A stretch of 64,000 nucleotides of DNA, taken from contig JABVXU010000148.1 in assembly GCA_013365365.1 (NCBI GenBank), positions 1 through 64,000 on the forward strand, read 5' to 3'. Shown piece after piece: positions 13,501 to 35,095 of this stretch. Positions within the stretch are counted from its first letter, which is position 1. Each line of letters begins with the position of its first letter. This stretch comes from Cruorifilaria tuberocauda. Taxonomy: Eukaryota; Nematoda; Chromadorea; Rhabditida; Onchocercidae. A program made the translations under genes and the position numbers. The notes beneath the pieces are model-generated. The model had not been told where the DNA came from and ran no database searches. It worked only from the letters and a program-made list of their open reading frames with translations.

Positions 13501-16500
13501 GAAATCATACAACTAACATTTTAAAAAAATACCGGTGCCTGTGATACAGTAAGCTGCCTTGACATATTATTGCACAGCAACTTTTATTTAATTGTGTGCA
13601 AAATTAATAGAAATTACATATTGTTTTATGATCATTATTTGAAATACAATTTTACTTGGAAAACTTCATAAAGTAATGCAGATTTCCGCAAAAAAAAGAC
13701 GAAAAATGTGTCAAGGCATGAACCAAATTAAATGCGTTAGTAACGAGAGTATCTGTAAGATTGATGCACCGAAACTTTGAAGTTACGAGATAACCTTTTA
13801 CTGAGACAAGCCATATCACCATATTAGATTGCGTGATTTGAATAACTTCATCTTTAAAAACTATAAAGGGATTGCATACGCATATATATTATATAGATGT
13901 ACATGATTTCGTCTTGTATTTCCCATTCTGCTTTTCTGTTGAAAATCGTGACTGTTATGAAAGAGGAAATTTGCCTCCACTTTATTTCAGCTGTAAATTT
14001 CAACTTTCTTTACCGAAAAATCATAAATAGTAGGGAAGAAGTAAGGAAGGAAAGACATTTCAGATGAGTTTTTAAATTACAAGCATGATTCGATTGTATT
14101 TGCTCGATTGAAAATTGAAAAGAAAATAGAAAAAAGTATTTGAGAAGAGAAAAGCTATCTTGTAAATACGTATGTTTTATTTGAAGCTTTGTGTTGGCTT
14201 TTTCCAGTCAATTTTCATTCGAAAAGTACGTACTTCGAAAACGGCCTTAAATTTCAATTGAAACTGAGGGATATAGAGAGAAAAATTAGTTTTTTTGGAA
14301 TGCATCAAATCAATGCATATTTTTCCTGCGATATTGCTCCTGAGCCACTTTAAACAAATGAACAAAAATGAAATTTCAAGCGCAAGAAAGAACGAAACAC
14401 TTGCTTGTGTCAAGAAGATAACTGTGAAAGTAACAGTATCAACGATAAAAGCAACTACTACTACAAGCAAAAAATATGAATGTTTGACGTCCTCTACCAT
14501 GACAATAGATACAACGATAACTTTGTTTGATATTAATCTCATAAAAGGTAACAACGACAATGAATGGCATATGGACTAAAAAAATACTTCATATCTTTTT
14601 GTTATGAGATCGGACAAAGAGTAGTAACAGATGATATTGGAATGGTAAGGTTACACTAGGTCAAACAAAACCTAAAACTCGACAAAATACCATGGTCCTC
14701 TTCATCTATCCGAAACTATCGCCAATTTTATGCGAGAACTGCAAGTTGGAAATTGAAATAATTGCAAAATAAACAAGCTTCAAGAAAAAAAAACATAACG
14801 GAAAATAAATTAATAGAAAAAAATTGAGGACTATAACCTTGTTAAGAGAAGAATTCAAAGCAAGAATAAATGCTATAAAAATGAGCTCAATTAAGCTGGT
14901 TGCGAGTAAAAGTTTAGAAAGGATAAAAACTGCGTATTGCATTTTTTTCACACGATATCCAATTCAAGTTTCTCACGAAATCTTATAAATGCACAGGCGG
15001 TGATATTTATTTTTACCTCTTTCCTCTTTTATTCATACATTTTCTGGAATTTACTCTCTCTCACTCCTTCTCGGTTTTTTAATAAAAATCTCTTATTTAC
15101 ACCACTGTAATCATTTTTCTTCTGAAGCATTTATAACAAATACATTATTGTCAGTTCATTCCGAGTCTCACAGTCCACGCGCGATACTTCCGCAAACGTA
15201 AATAGTTCAATTTGTACTTATTGGAAAATCAAAACATATCTATATCAATATGAACTTTTTATTAATCAACTTTGTTTTGTTTCATAAGTTTTTATATAAA
15301 TTAGTTTCTCCCTACATATTTCTTCGAAATTTCCATATGAACGAACTTAATTGAATTAAAATATCCAATTTCTATCGGGAAGAAAATAATAGCCAAAACT
15401 TTCCTCTATTAGAATTCATTGAAAATTTCATTCCTTGTTAGTGAGAACGGAGAAACTGCATGTGCTGTCGAAAAGAATATAAAAATTTATTCAAAACTTG
15501 ACGTACGTACGTGATGGTAGTAGTTGATCTTGAGCAATAAAAAGATTTATCAAAAAGGAAAGAGAGAGGAAGTGTATCTTAAGTCAAAATAAGTTATTCT
15601 CGAGACTTTCCAATATTTTTGAAATGTTAGACAATTTGCATGCATCATTTATATTTTGAAAATTTCCTCCTCTTCATCATTCTTCACCAAAAAAAAGTAA
15701 TAATAATAATTGACTGAAAAGAATTACAAAAGAATTTGGAAATGTATTAAAGAAAATTGGGACGGAGAAGTTTAGGTCACCGGAAAAAGGAATGCAACAT
15801 ATTTGAAGAATGAAATAGAAGGTGGGGCAAATGCAATTTTGGCCTGAAACTATTGGCTAATGTTTTGGACTTGTCAAGCTTTTAAATTGTTGCTTACTGT
15901 GTATTTAAATAAAAACGCAAATAGTTTTTGTATGAATGATTGATAAGCTAATTATTAAGCTCACCGTTTCTTCCCTTGTTTTTCCCATCTCTCACTTTAT
16001 TTCTCTTTTTTCTCCGATATTATTTATATTTTTGGTTCGAATTTTTCGGAATCTCAAGTTCATGCGCATATTTAGCAACTTTTTTTCCGAATCAAAGTTA
16101 AAAGCTTAAAGTCAAATGAAATTTGACAAATTTTAACACATATTTCATTGCTATTTAATTACTTAAACCTGATACCAGCAAAAGAAAAATCTCACTAACT
16201 TTTAATAGTCCTTTTCATAGTCATTAAACTGGCATTTTTTCAAATTTCAACTGAAATTTCTGTTCATAGCTACGTGCCAACAAAATTCACGAAAAAGTGG
16301 GATCCCTGAATATCTTAATCTAAAGAAAAATCTAGAGTCAATCAATACTTTTTCATTTTAAATAAATTATCCAAGTACTAATCCAATTCAATAAACATCT
16401 TTAAAAATATGTAAGAAATTGAAACATTTTATAAAAATATTATGAAAAATAAATTAAATATGCTGGCTCAAAATTATGATTCAGGACGGATTATATTTTT

Positions 16501-19500
16501 AAGCGAAGAGATTCTGAAAGATAGTGATTTCAAAGATTCCGTGGTGAAGAAAAATATATATAAGATTTATTTTGTTAAATTTCAACACTTGTTAGATTCT
16601 CTCCCTAACTTATACACACAAACGGATGTAATTACATAGACAGAAATTCATGCGATGATAAATCCGTAATTTAGTGACATTGTTAAAAGAGAATAGATTG
16701 CAGGGTAGATCCCAAAACTAACGAAAACATTTTCTAAGGGATGCGCTTTCCTTTTCCTCCTTCTAACAACCTTGTTGTGATTATTTACGTTAACTTCTCC
16801 ACGAACAAGCTTGGACAATTAAATTACTCATTTAGTGCTTCCCGACTGCCCAGTGCTTCGAAATAAGCTTTGTAAAAGTCTTCATTTTTTCAAAAGTTCT
16901 CCTACTTATGCTCTCGATTCTAGAAATATCAAAATGCTATTTATCCCAAAATTTCACAGTGTTTTAATATAGATGAAAAGTTCATTAGCAGAATACATCT
17001 TTTTCCTCATTCCACTTTGAAGTCAATTTCATTGTCCAACAATAAGATCTGTAGCTATTTAAAAAAAGTTCAAAATCATTGGTACTAACAACGAGTAGCC
17101 TTTCGAAAATTGATAGCTTTTGAAGATTTTGGTTCTGAAAGATATATTACATCCTCACACAACTTATTTTAAATAATATGAGTCTTCCTGAGTATTCCTC
17201 ACAACTTTTCCAATATTTCGTGACATGAATTTGGAAATATTTATGCCAAAGACTTTAAAATATCCGAAGTGTAAAAATATCCTTTTCTGTTACTTAACGA
17301 AAGAAAAACCATACCAAGCATGCAACATTTTGAATAATTATGACACAAATTTATGTTCATAGTTTGTTATCACTTCACGGGAATTAAAATTGCACTGAAC
17401 TCTCACTAAAATATTTAAGATGAAATTATTTATTCTCCTAAAGTTGATGAAAAAATATGGGCGGTAAAAATCTCAGCTTATTGTCAATGAACTCTAATAA
17501 TAAATTACTTTTCAAATGCATTTAATATCTTTGTTGAAAAAAACTTACTATTTCTACTTACCTGACGATTCCGTGCTAATGTCTCAAATACTAGAAACAA
17601 ATTCTTTGGATGTAGAAAGATCTACACGAGAATACAAATGCTATTTTGCAAGTGTACTAAATAAAGGTGTTTATAGTATCTAACAGCAAAATAAAATATT
17701 TTTAATACACATAAAGGTGATGTAAAAGAATATAACCGTTTCTTACCACAAATTTATGATGAAATTTGAAAGCTGAAGAACTCAACATATTATATTTTTG
17801 GTGTTTGTGTATAAAGAGATTATCTTCGATCCATTATTTGCGAGAAAGATAGACAGGGTGCTAGAAAAAGTTTTCTCGAGGGACCAATCTTCATTGATGT
17901 TTTCTCTCCAAAACTTAGTTTCAACCCCTATACGTATTACAATTTCACTAGCTATATCCATAAACTTATTTCGATACTAGAATATGCGAATATTTGAAAT
18001 CCCAGCAACTATTTATTTCAAAATATCCTCACTCCTTTAAAGCTTATTCAATAAAAATGAAATATTAAAGCGAATTTTGGCTTCAAAAAAAAATTTGCTG
18101 CATCGTTGCAAGCATAAAAATTATGCATTTCAAAAAAATTTGTCGAGAATTTCAAAAAAAAGAGAATTATTCGGAAAACTATAATTTTTATCAGATATTA
18201 ATCCTAATCATTAAGTTCAATATTTTTCTTAATGATATCGTCCCTTAACTTCACATAACACTCGTGCGTGAACGGTTCTGAAAAATATATTGCAAATTGC
18301 AAAAAAATAAAACAAAATTAGCTCCTTTTTAATTCAGATTAAAATTTTTAGCTCATTCTCATTGTCAAAAAAGTTTTCTATCAACTGATTGTATTGTAAT
18401 AAGAAAAAATTAAGACACGAAATAGTCGGATGATAAAATTCGAATAAAAAAGAAAGAATTCACATATGAAAACGGAGCCATCAAATTGATAGCTAAATAA
18501 TTGTTGTGCAAAAGGAAAGGCGGAAATGTGTTATTGGAGTGGATTCATAAATTATCACATTTACTATCCCAGCCTGGGTGAATTCTTCGAACGCTTGGAA
18601 TTATTCATCTTAAAAAAATCATGCTTTTCATTTAATTCAATCCTTCTAAGTGGATTTTAGGAATTTCGTTTTTTCACTTTTTAGTAAGTTTTAGTCAAAT
18701 TTGTTCTGTGTATCAAAATTTTCTCCTTTATTCTAGATATAATCCACATTATTTCCAAGAAAGCATAGAATTAATCAGACTGATAATGATCAATATGAAT
18801 TTTTCAGCTTGTGAAATACTCTCTGAATTGGAAAAGTAAGTTGCAATAGAAGCTAAAAACCTATTAATTCATTAAAAAAAATCATGGATTTTAAGAGATT
18901 GGCAAGTGACACTTATAAAATTTTAAGCAAACTTCATTCTTTTTGATAACTAAACATTTTTTAACTTTGCAAAATTATCTAATAGCTTAAAAAACAAACA
19001 GATGTCTCTCGAAAATTCCCGCGAAAAACATAAATCATTGAAAAATTGAATCAGAGATATGAAAATGATTTAGAACAATAATGATGAAGAGATTATATCT
19101 GATTTGCATAGATGTTACAAATTTCAATAAAATAAGTATTTGGATGGGATGACTTTCACAACTAAACTTAATCTTTTCATCGTCGGCGTTATCAAAAATA
19201 ACTGGTGGCTATTAGGCAAAGATTTTTTCAATTCGTTTTTGCATTTTTGGAGATTTGTTTCTTAGAAAGATGAAAACATGACAACGCTTTCTTACTGTGT
19301 TAACATAAAACAGAGAAATAAGACGAATTTAAGTAAATTAACGTGTTTACTTCCATAAACTCTTGGAATTTTCGAATATTTCTGAAATGAAGACTTTGGG
19401 ATGTAAATTTCTGAAATCTTTTGAAATAAAATCACGAAAGATGCTAATATTTTTAATAGTAAGCTTAGCTTTAACTTTAAATTAAAATGAACGACTGTCG

Positions 19501-21109
19501 GGGAAATGAATGAATCCTCGTTTAATTGAAAGTTTCTTAATCCAACTTTGCGTTTCATAATGAAATAGCTTTTATTTCAAACTACCGTTATCTACCTGAA
19601 AGATTTGTTTCAATATAACTGAACTAAAGAATACGAAATCACCAAGCTAAACAAAACAAGTTTTTTTTTCCTCACTCAGCTACATATTTGCTTCCGCTTT
19701 CTTCACTCAGTACTAATTTCTCTATGCATCCATAAATTTTTTCAAAAGAAATCTATACTAGCTTAGCTTGTCATTTAAAACTATTATTGTTGATGACACT
19801 ATCACCATTGCATCCGATTCTCGCAAATCCTTCCCAAATCCATTCATCAATCCCAGAATGCCGAATTCATCCACCAAAATTTTTCCACCATTTCACCATT
19901 TTATTGATAATGCATTGCTTCAAAAATTTTTACCAAGTATTAGACAGAATAAAACCTCAATTCCGATCTTTTCGTTTGAAACTTCATATTTTTCCTTGGA
20001 TTTTCTAAAATTTAAATTGAAACGTTTCTGACACCATGGCAATTACAGATTTCTGCTACCAAACAATTACAACCGTACGAATAAGTCGCGATAATGATGA
20101 ATTGAAAACTCAAATTCGTGACTTCCAAAGTTCTGAAGTTTGCAATGATTTCACAAGCTTCATATCAACAATATTGCATTTTTCTAATAATACGTATAGT
20201 TCGGCCAGTATCATCTACTAACTGGAGTTTTGGAGATAAGATTTATAATTTACAATGGGAATTTCCCAAAATACAAATAGATCGGAACTATAATGTATCT
20301 TCAAGTGCTTCAAGTTTATGGAGAAAGAAGTACAGGGAAAAGTTTCGCGATTTATATGTAAATGTAAATGTTCTCTGAGCAAGAAAGAACCTTCTTCTTG
20401 GGGAAAAATCCACCTTAAAGCACATCTGAAGTCTATTACTCAAATCCTGCAAACAGAAGCATTTTCCTATAAGTTTTCCCAATATGTGTACTTATTTACA
20501 TGAAAAGAAAAAAAAAAAGCAACACAGCCATATCTTTCAAAAGACTCATAAGCTTGCCATAAACATCTCAATGGCTATGGCTTTTAAAATGATCCGAACT
20601 CCCGCCCTCCCAGACCAGCAGCAATGAAATGCCCTAACAACTTAATTTGGTTATTGCTATGCAACAGAATGAACTGGAAACATTTACTAGAACATCACAT
20701 ACTACAATAACCATAAAAGCTGAAAAGCCGAAAGCTACAAATAATTCCAAGCAAACAGAAAGATCACAAATGAAATATTGCCGTAAAAAAAGTGAAGTCA
20801 CTTAACAAACCCAAAGAAATTTAAAAAGTAAGTGCTACTTCCATGAATTATTAGATTTTAGACCGAGTATATCTTTCCCAAGCATTTCCAGAACCGATTG
20901 ATAATATCTCCTGACAATAACTCGGTTGTCATATATAATTCCTTTTACATGGAATTGGATTAATTCGACCAAAACTCAATTATAAAAAAACTGAACAGGT
21001 GATTTGGATAATGTATATCAACACCAAAGTTACCGCTTCTCCATTTTCATGAAGCATAAAATTTACGCCGCCAAGTGTTTCGAAAAATACAAACAAAGAA
21101 TAAAGGAAG
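10552..21109. promoter_or_regulatory. Long upstream region of the cholinergic locus
   Basis: A 10.5-kb gene-poor stretch between unc-17 and the 3' end of the RASSF gene. By analogy with C. elegans it should contain the common untranslated first exon of unc-17/cha-1 and the cholinergic promoter, plus the RASSF 3' untranslated region. I cannot place the promoter, the exon or any transcription-factor site from sequence alone. One exon-like segment is listed separately at 13143-13280. Other open frames overlap on both strands and look like chance in poly-A/poly-T-rich DNA. Confidence 0.35.
13143..13280 (-). other. Exon-like open segment, unrecognised
   Basis: A 138-bp open segment bounded by an acceptor-like site (ATATTGCAG, upstream of 13280) and a full donor consensus (GTAAGTAAT below 13143). 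It would encode 45 whole codons, starting FDNNISVIKS and ending EFSKANIL, with mixed polar and hydrophobic residues rather than low complexity. I do not recognise the protein and found no convincing partner exon on either side. It could be one exon of an unknown minus-strand gene, a 5' exon of the cholinergic locus, or chance. Confidence 0.2.
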
Positions 21110-24083
21110 CTAAACGTCAGTAGATATGCAAGAATTTGCTTTTATAGAGCTAAATTCATCACTATCCACTGCAAAACCTCGATTACGTAAATTTTCATCC
21201 AAATACCACCTGCAAACTCAAGTTTGTTAGCAGAACGAGAGCACAGAAGCAGAGATAAAACCGCATCAGTAAAGCACACATAATTTTAAAAAGTGTATGT
21301 TAAAAATGGAACTTTAAAACGAGTAAAAAAATTTTTACGAAAATTCACCTATAAGCATCGTATTTCTGCCGAATTCGGAAAGAGTATTGTTTTTCTTCAT
21401 CTTCCAGTATTTTTAAAAAATTCTCAAGTTCTGGTATCTCAAACATATCCCACTGAAATCACAGCAATTTCAATGTGCACTTTTTTTGCACTACACAATA
21501 ATGCTTTCAAATTTCTTAGCTCAGAAAATTTAAGTGATAGGAGCGGAAGTATTACAAAGGGACAAACCAAAATATCTCCTGTATCATTCTCCTGTAAAAC
21601 TAATTGCCGTTTCTCACCCTTTTCTTCCCATAAGCGCACAATTTTGAGTGGGTATGACTCATCCGGAATGCGTGTTAAACCATCTTAAATCAGATCTGAT
21701 TATAAGAAATATCACAATCTAAAGCACGAGAGAAGATTAAAATTAATGAATAAATCGGAATGAAAAGTTTAGTAGGGCTTAAATCATATTAAAAAATTGA
21801 AATTTTACAGAAGGATATTTTTCAAAGTCATACAATTCTGTATAACTGCGTCATCTGAAGACTGACATATACGTTCATATAGTGCAAATTTCCGCGGATT
21901 ATCTGCAACTCGGAATTTTCGCAGCAGAGTTACAATCATTTCCCTAAAAGAACGTAAAGTATATTTGGCCAAAAAAATGAAATGCTATATTTAGAATAAA
22001 ATTATTTTTGGCGAACAGGAATAGAAATAAAGTAATCTACATTTACCTGGTAGTCATCTTGCTGCTTATATTCACATTCTTAACGGTATTTCTTGGAAGA
22101 AAAAATGTTGTGATTGTTCTTAACGAACTGGTAGTTACAGATCCTAAAAAAGCAGATTAAAAAATACGTCCAAGAATTTCCATAACTTTTTAAATATTTT
22201 GAAGGACCAATGTTCGAAACTTGACTAAAACGCTAAGAAATCACATCATGATGAAAAACCCACCTGACTCGTTTGTAACATCCAGAAATGAAAGTGAATC
22301 GCCTGCAACCACATTAATAGGCCGCATAAAATTCATGTGAATTTGTACAAAACCGCTTGTTTCGTCTTTTTGTTCCTATATAAATTTATGAATTGTTCAT
22401 AACACTTCGAATGAAAAAATTCAGAAAGAAAAAGAAAATATCATGAAACATTTATGTTTCTGAAATTCTAAAGGGCGACTTAAAACTTTGAAAACGCCAC
22501 AATACAGAATGGTGAAACCTCAAATATGTCGTCACTTTCACTTTCAGTGAACATTTTGAGATTTGAACAAGAAGTTACAGCTAATTCATGGCATGAATTC
22601 AAAGTACTGTCCGCTGTTTTACAATCAAGCGTTACAAGCGATCTGCACTTTGCGTGACAAGTATAATTACAGTCTGCAAAGAAAAAATTCAACATAAATG
22701 ACTAGAGATTTTCCGAAATCTACGATTTTCATTTGAAAAAAAAATCATACGCAATACTTCCGTGGCTTACTATTTTCAAGATTCAATGCCAATCACTACT
22801 CATAAAATTTTTCGTAAAATTAACTTACTATCACATTTCACGGCTCGTGTTAAAAATCCCCACATAAAATCTCCGCATTTATCACACCAGGTTGGATGAG
22901 TAACAGACAGTGATCTGAAACGGTCAAAGAACAATGAACCAAATTTAAAGCAGCACGAAAATTTATTTTCATATATCTTACAAGAAATCATGTCCTTTTC
23001 CTGGGTGATTACAACCGGTAATGAGATTTTTCAGTGGGCCAAAGTGCTGCAAAGCGAGAGTATCGCCATAATCAGTTTCCTCCCATAACCACGAACCTAT
23101 CGTATCACTCTGTAAATTGAAGTAACTTAAAATCGATTTGCGACTAATTTAATGCTGCTGAGAAACATAAAACCACTTTAATATATAAACAATGCATGTC
23201 AAAGATTATAAGAATAGCAATACAAAATTAAAAATGAAAATAAAAACTGAAAGAGTGGACCGAATACAATAATACAGTTGTTTAGATTAGAAAACATTGC
23301 ACTTACTTCATTTATGTCCGCTATTGGATCGATGTACGTCTCCAACCTCTTTGAAACATCAGCCAGTCTCCGTTCTGGTTGATCACCTTTGCAGTCTATT
23401 TTTTCTTCACCTTTATTACCGGGTAACTAGAAAATTTAAACCTGCTCTTACAATCTCTAATTATCTCTAAAAGCTATCCTAGAAGCTGTAACTCCACACA
23501 TCAATACAAAAGAATGCTCTTCATTCTGCGCATAAATATCAAGGAATGCATTCATATTTCAACGTCAAATCGCGATGGATAAAGTGCATTGAATGTTCCT
23601 CTTAAGGCATTCATTTTCAATGTTAACTAATGCAGCCTCAGATTCCTGCCATAATCATGGATTCAACCTCCCACATAGTTCACTTTTTTCTCCCATCTCT
23701 ATTTATTATTCCATATTGCTGTGAAAACACTTACCACTTCCTCTACTGGTGCTGCATAATTGAAATTTCTAACTCCAAGCTGACTTAGCCACTCTGGCAT
23801 ATTAAGCTGCGAGATCCTAGCACGAAGTCCGGAAAACCACCTCAAAAATAAGTAGTAAACTTTCGTAACACAATATTGGCGTTCTCAACTAATGACCTAA
23901 TGATATCAAGAAAAAGATTTTCATTGTGAAATCTAGACTAAAGTAAATAGCCGCTTTCAAAACATGAATTACAAATGAAAATGAGTAATACCTTGGCTGT
24001 TGAGTGACAGATTGACGTGATCGTAAATGTTTTTCACCACTTCCGTTGTTACTATTCCCAGCATAATCCAAGGTCTTATTCAT
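21110..24083 (-). CDS. Ras-association domain family protein (RASSF1/5-like)
   Basis: Adaptor that binds GTP-loaded Ras-family GTPases and, in other animals, Hippo-type kinases. Exons: 24083-23992, 23840-23735, 23426-23307, 23109-22982, 22914-22829, 22673-22519, 22375-22264, 22143-22047, 21943-21834, 21683-21568, 21452-21349, 21209-21110; 441 aa, all phases consistent. A C1 zinc finger spans about residues 146-195: His in GHDFLSLSVTHPTWCDKC, then CDNCNYTCHAKC. The RA domain covers about 230-374, with TFFLPRNT, LLRKFRVADNPRKFALYER and VLQENDTGDIL. A SARAH-type helix follows from about 375 (WDMFEIPELENFLKILEDEE). C1 plus RA plus SARAH is the RASSF1A/NORE1 architecture. The start ATG follows a possible trans-splice acceptor (TATTTCTAG, transcript starting near 24107). 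The last exon, a short tail after the SARAH helix, is the least certain part. Confidence 0.92.
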
Positions 24084-27000
24084 ATTAACTATATCACATT
24101 AGCCTATCTAGAAATAGAAATATCACACAATTAGATCTCATAATTAGTGGCGTAAAATACGCAAGTCCTCCTTGTCCTCTTCATTTTCCCCTTTAAGTTA
24201 GAAATATCCCCAATGAGTACTTAATGGTCGAACGACCGAACTTTACATGAATTTCAATGGAACAAAATTCGAATAAAATCCGAAGTGAGAGTGAAAGTTG
24301 GAAATATTTCCCAGCGCAATGTTAAAGTGGTCATTTGTATATATTGGAAGAAGAAGAGGAGAGGTGTGTGATTCACTCCTTCTTCCTTCTGTTCATGATA
24401 TCCAACAAAGTTCAGAGAGCATTCTCAAATGATCCATTGAATTCTTAGGTTGTCTTTCGAGACACTTTTATTGCATTCCTTTACTGGCTAATAATTTAGT
24501 AATTAATCAGCCATCTTAAAAATCTATCCTGAGGACCAGTATTTGCACTTTCTCTTTGATTATAGCTTATGTTCTGGTCTGACCTCTTGTGGAATTCTCG
24601 CCGTATCTATAAATATGTTTAACCGATAACAGATTGAGAGAAACTCTCATGATAAACGACTTTAACCGATATGAAAAGAGAAAGGAATTTTCCTCCCTCT
24701 CCATGTCTTTACTGTTTTGTCGAAGAAGAAACTGGTCATTTCATTCTACTTCATCTTTTCTTTCTCTCCTCCCCCTCTTTAAGACATTTTAAGCCAAAAG
24801 TAAATCTCGAGTTGTAGTAGGTAAACAGAAACGGCAGTGCACAGAATCAGACTTTCAAGAGCTGTCACAAAAGCTAGTACGAAGATAAAACAAATGGTTC
24901 ACATTGTGAAATAGTCAGATAACGATTACATAATCACTCGAGATAAACGCTATAAAACGGCAAGAATAGTTCATTGAATCGGTCCTCCGCATAACTGATA
25001 CTTTGTATAAATCCGCATATTCTTGAATTTCCTATTTTATTCAGAATAAAGATCAAGATCAAAGGAAACAAAGAGACAGAGAGAACGATATAAAATAGGT
25101 ATTCTTAGTAGATGTCGAGATGAAATGTCAAAGTTGACAAAGGATGCAGAAAGCTGGAAAAAATGATGTGATATAGAAATAAATGCAGATGGAAATTTCA
25201 GTAGTACATGATTAGAAGTGCTGGTTTTCTTTCAGTTTTCGTTCCGTTTCACTTGAATGAACTGCTTAACTTTAGTATATGTACAGTTGTTCCCATGCCT
25301 ATTTATGTTGTCTATTCTACCCTGCATACTGTCACAGAAACAATTTTCACTCTACTGTTTTCAGCTTCTTATGACTAATCCACAGCAAACCTACAGCTGC
25401 TTCAAAATCATTCCTTCCTTTTACAATGTTAGATCATATTTCCATATTCATGTGACAGTATCTTATTGACTCATTCCCAAACACAAGTATTACTTGTGGC
25501 ATCTATTCAAGGAAGCTTCTCCACCGTTTCATATTTCTTCGTCAATTTATAGTTTAAGAAGAATTGAAAGTTATAACTTATGAGCTATATTATCGTATAA
25601 CTCTCTGTATTGAGATTTACAAGCGATTTACTACACTTCAAAACATATGTCAGCAACAGCAAAGATTAAGATACGTTTACAAAACACATAGAAATAATGA
25701 ACATATCATTGAAATATCGGGATTAATGGACTGCACCAATTACATTAGAGAACATAAAATTTAACCGACTTCATTATTTTTTGGACAAAAAGAAATGTAA
25801 ACTATCATAATGTACTGTTTTCAAAACTTGATTTGTACCCTGAAAATATCCTGAGCAAACAGTCAGGACAGATCCAAATATGACATACAAACGTTATAAC
25901 TTATACGGCTTTTTGTTAATAGAAAATGCATTCAACAATGCATTAACAATGCTTTAGCGTATTTCAAATTCAAAGATTTTTTTTCTGGTCTATAAATACT
26001 TCACCACCCATGTAACACTTCAAAAAACATGTCAGTTTCCCTCCTCGTGAGAAAAACTTTTTACTAGGACATATAACAGCTTGCTTATAATTTCATCATA
26101 ATTTCAAGCTTGGAATCTATGATACTATTAGCAATATTCGATTTCATAGCATATTTAGGAAGTGCGTTGGTTATCCTAACCTAACAACGAAATGTAAAAT
26201 AGAAAGCGATAGTAGTCACCAGCAGGACAATAAAACGAATTACAGAACAAAAGCAGATAAAGAAATCTGATCAAACCCCTCTCATACACTGTCGATATAA
26301 ATTATGATAATGATACCGGTCATCGATTAACTAAAACAACACCAGTTCGGTAAATTAATAAAACTTTCCGGAGGCAGGGTCATAAAGTGAAAAAATAATT
26401 TCCCTTTCCCTAAAACTTTTCAATTGACGGCAAAAAGGATAATCTGCTGTATTACTTTCTTTTCTCCAATTTTCCGTCCCCTCTTCTCACTTACGCGATA
26501 TCAAATAAAATAAGGATGCCCCTAAAATGTGATACGAAAAACCTGCCTCTGAATTACAATTACAAAAATAAACAGAATATGCATAAAACGCATAATACAA
26601 CCAAATTCTTAAGAACAGGAAAACAGACAAGCGACACAGAAAGGTTGCAAACTGTGAGCTGCGAAGAAATATTTGAATTAAAAAAGTAACGAATGGCAAG
26701 GTTAACTTTGAAATTAAACTAAAAAAACTTCCAAATAAAAATTAAATTTATCACAATTCAACCGTCATTCACAGCTTTGGAACTAGATGCTTTAAGGAAT
26801 CATCAGTAGTTTGGAAATTTCTTTATTAAATGATTGAAATAGTCTCAAATATAACTCGATTTGACCAGTTTTCATGAATGAAAAGATGAGAAAAAAAGTT
26901 TTCGGCTTCTAAGAATGAGAATCAAATAAAAAAATCTCTTTCTTTCAAAACGTAAAGTTCGAAAGGTGCACAATAAACATAAAATAAAGTTCACAATGAT

Positions 27001-27108
27001 CATATCCAAAAAAAAGAAAAAAGAAAATATATCAATCGAAAATGACTTTGAATATAATTTCCCAGCAGGGTGAACCAAAGGAAAACCGGTACGTATAGTT
27101 ATTTGTTT
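24084..27108. other. Intergenic region between RASSF and calcineurin A
   Basis: About 3 kb with no supported coding exon. It must hold the RASSF promoter or trans-splice region (near 24107) and the calcineurin A 3' untranslated region. Pyrimidine-rich tracts occur around 24690-24780. I see nothing else that can be named. Confidence 0.45.

Positions 27109-35095
<7,987 letters not shown>

Noticed and set aside
14177..14579. Overlapping long open frames on both strands (127 codons minus, 94 codons plus)
   Set aside because: The minus frame is a run of hydrophobic residues and the plus frame a Thr/Lys-rich string. They are antisense to each other and have no recognisable domain or paired splice sites. 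Typical of purine/pyrimidine-biased AT-rich DNA.
16299..16306. GGGATCCC palindrome as a possible COE/UNC-3 (cholinergic selector) site
   Set aside because: The COE consensus has the half-sites the other way round (TCCC NN GGGA), so this is not a match.
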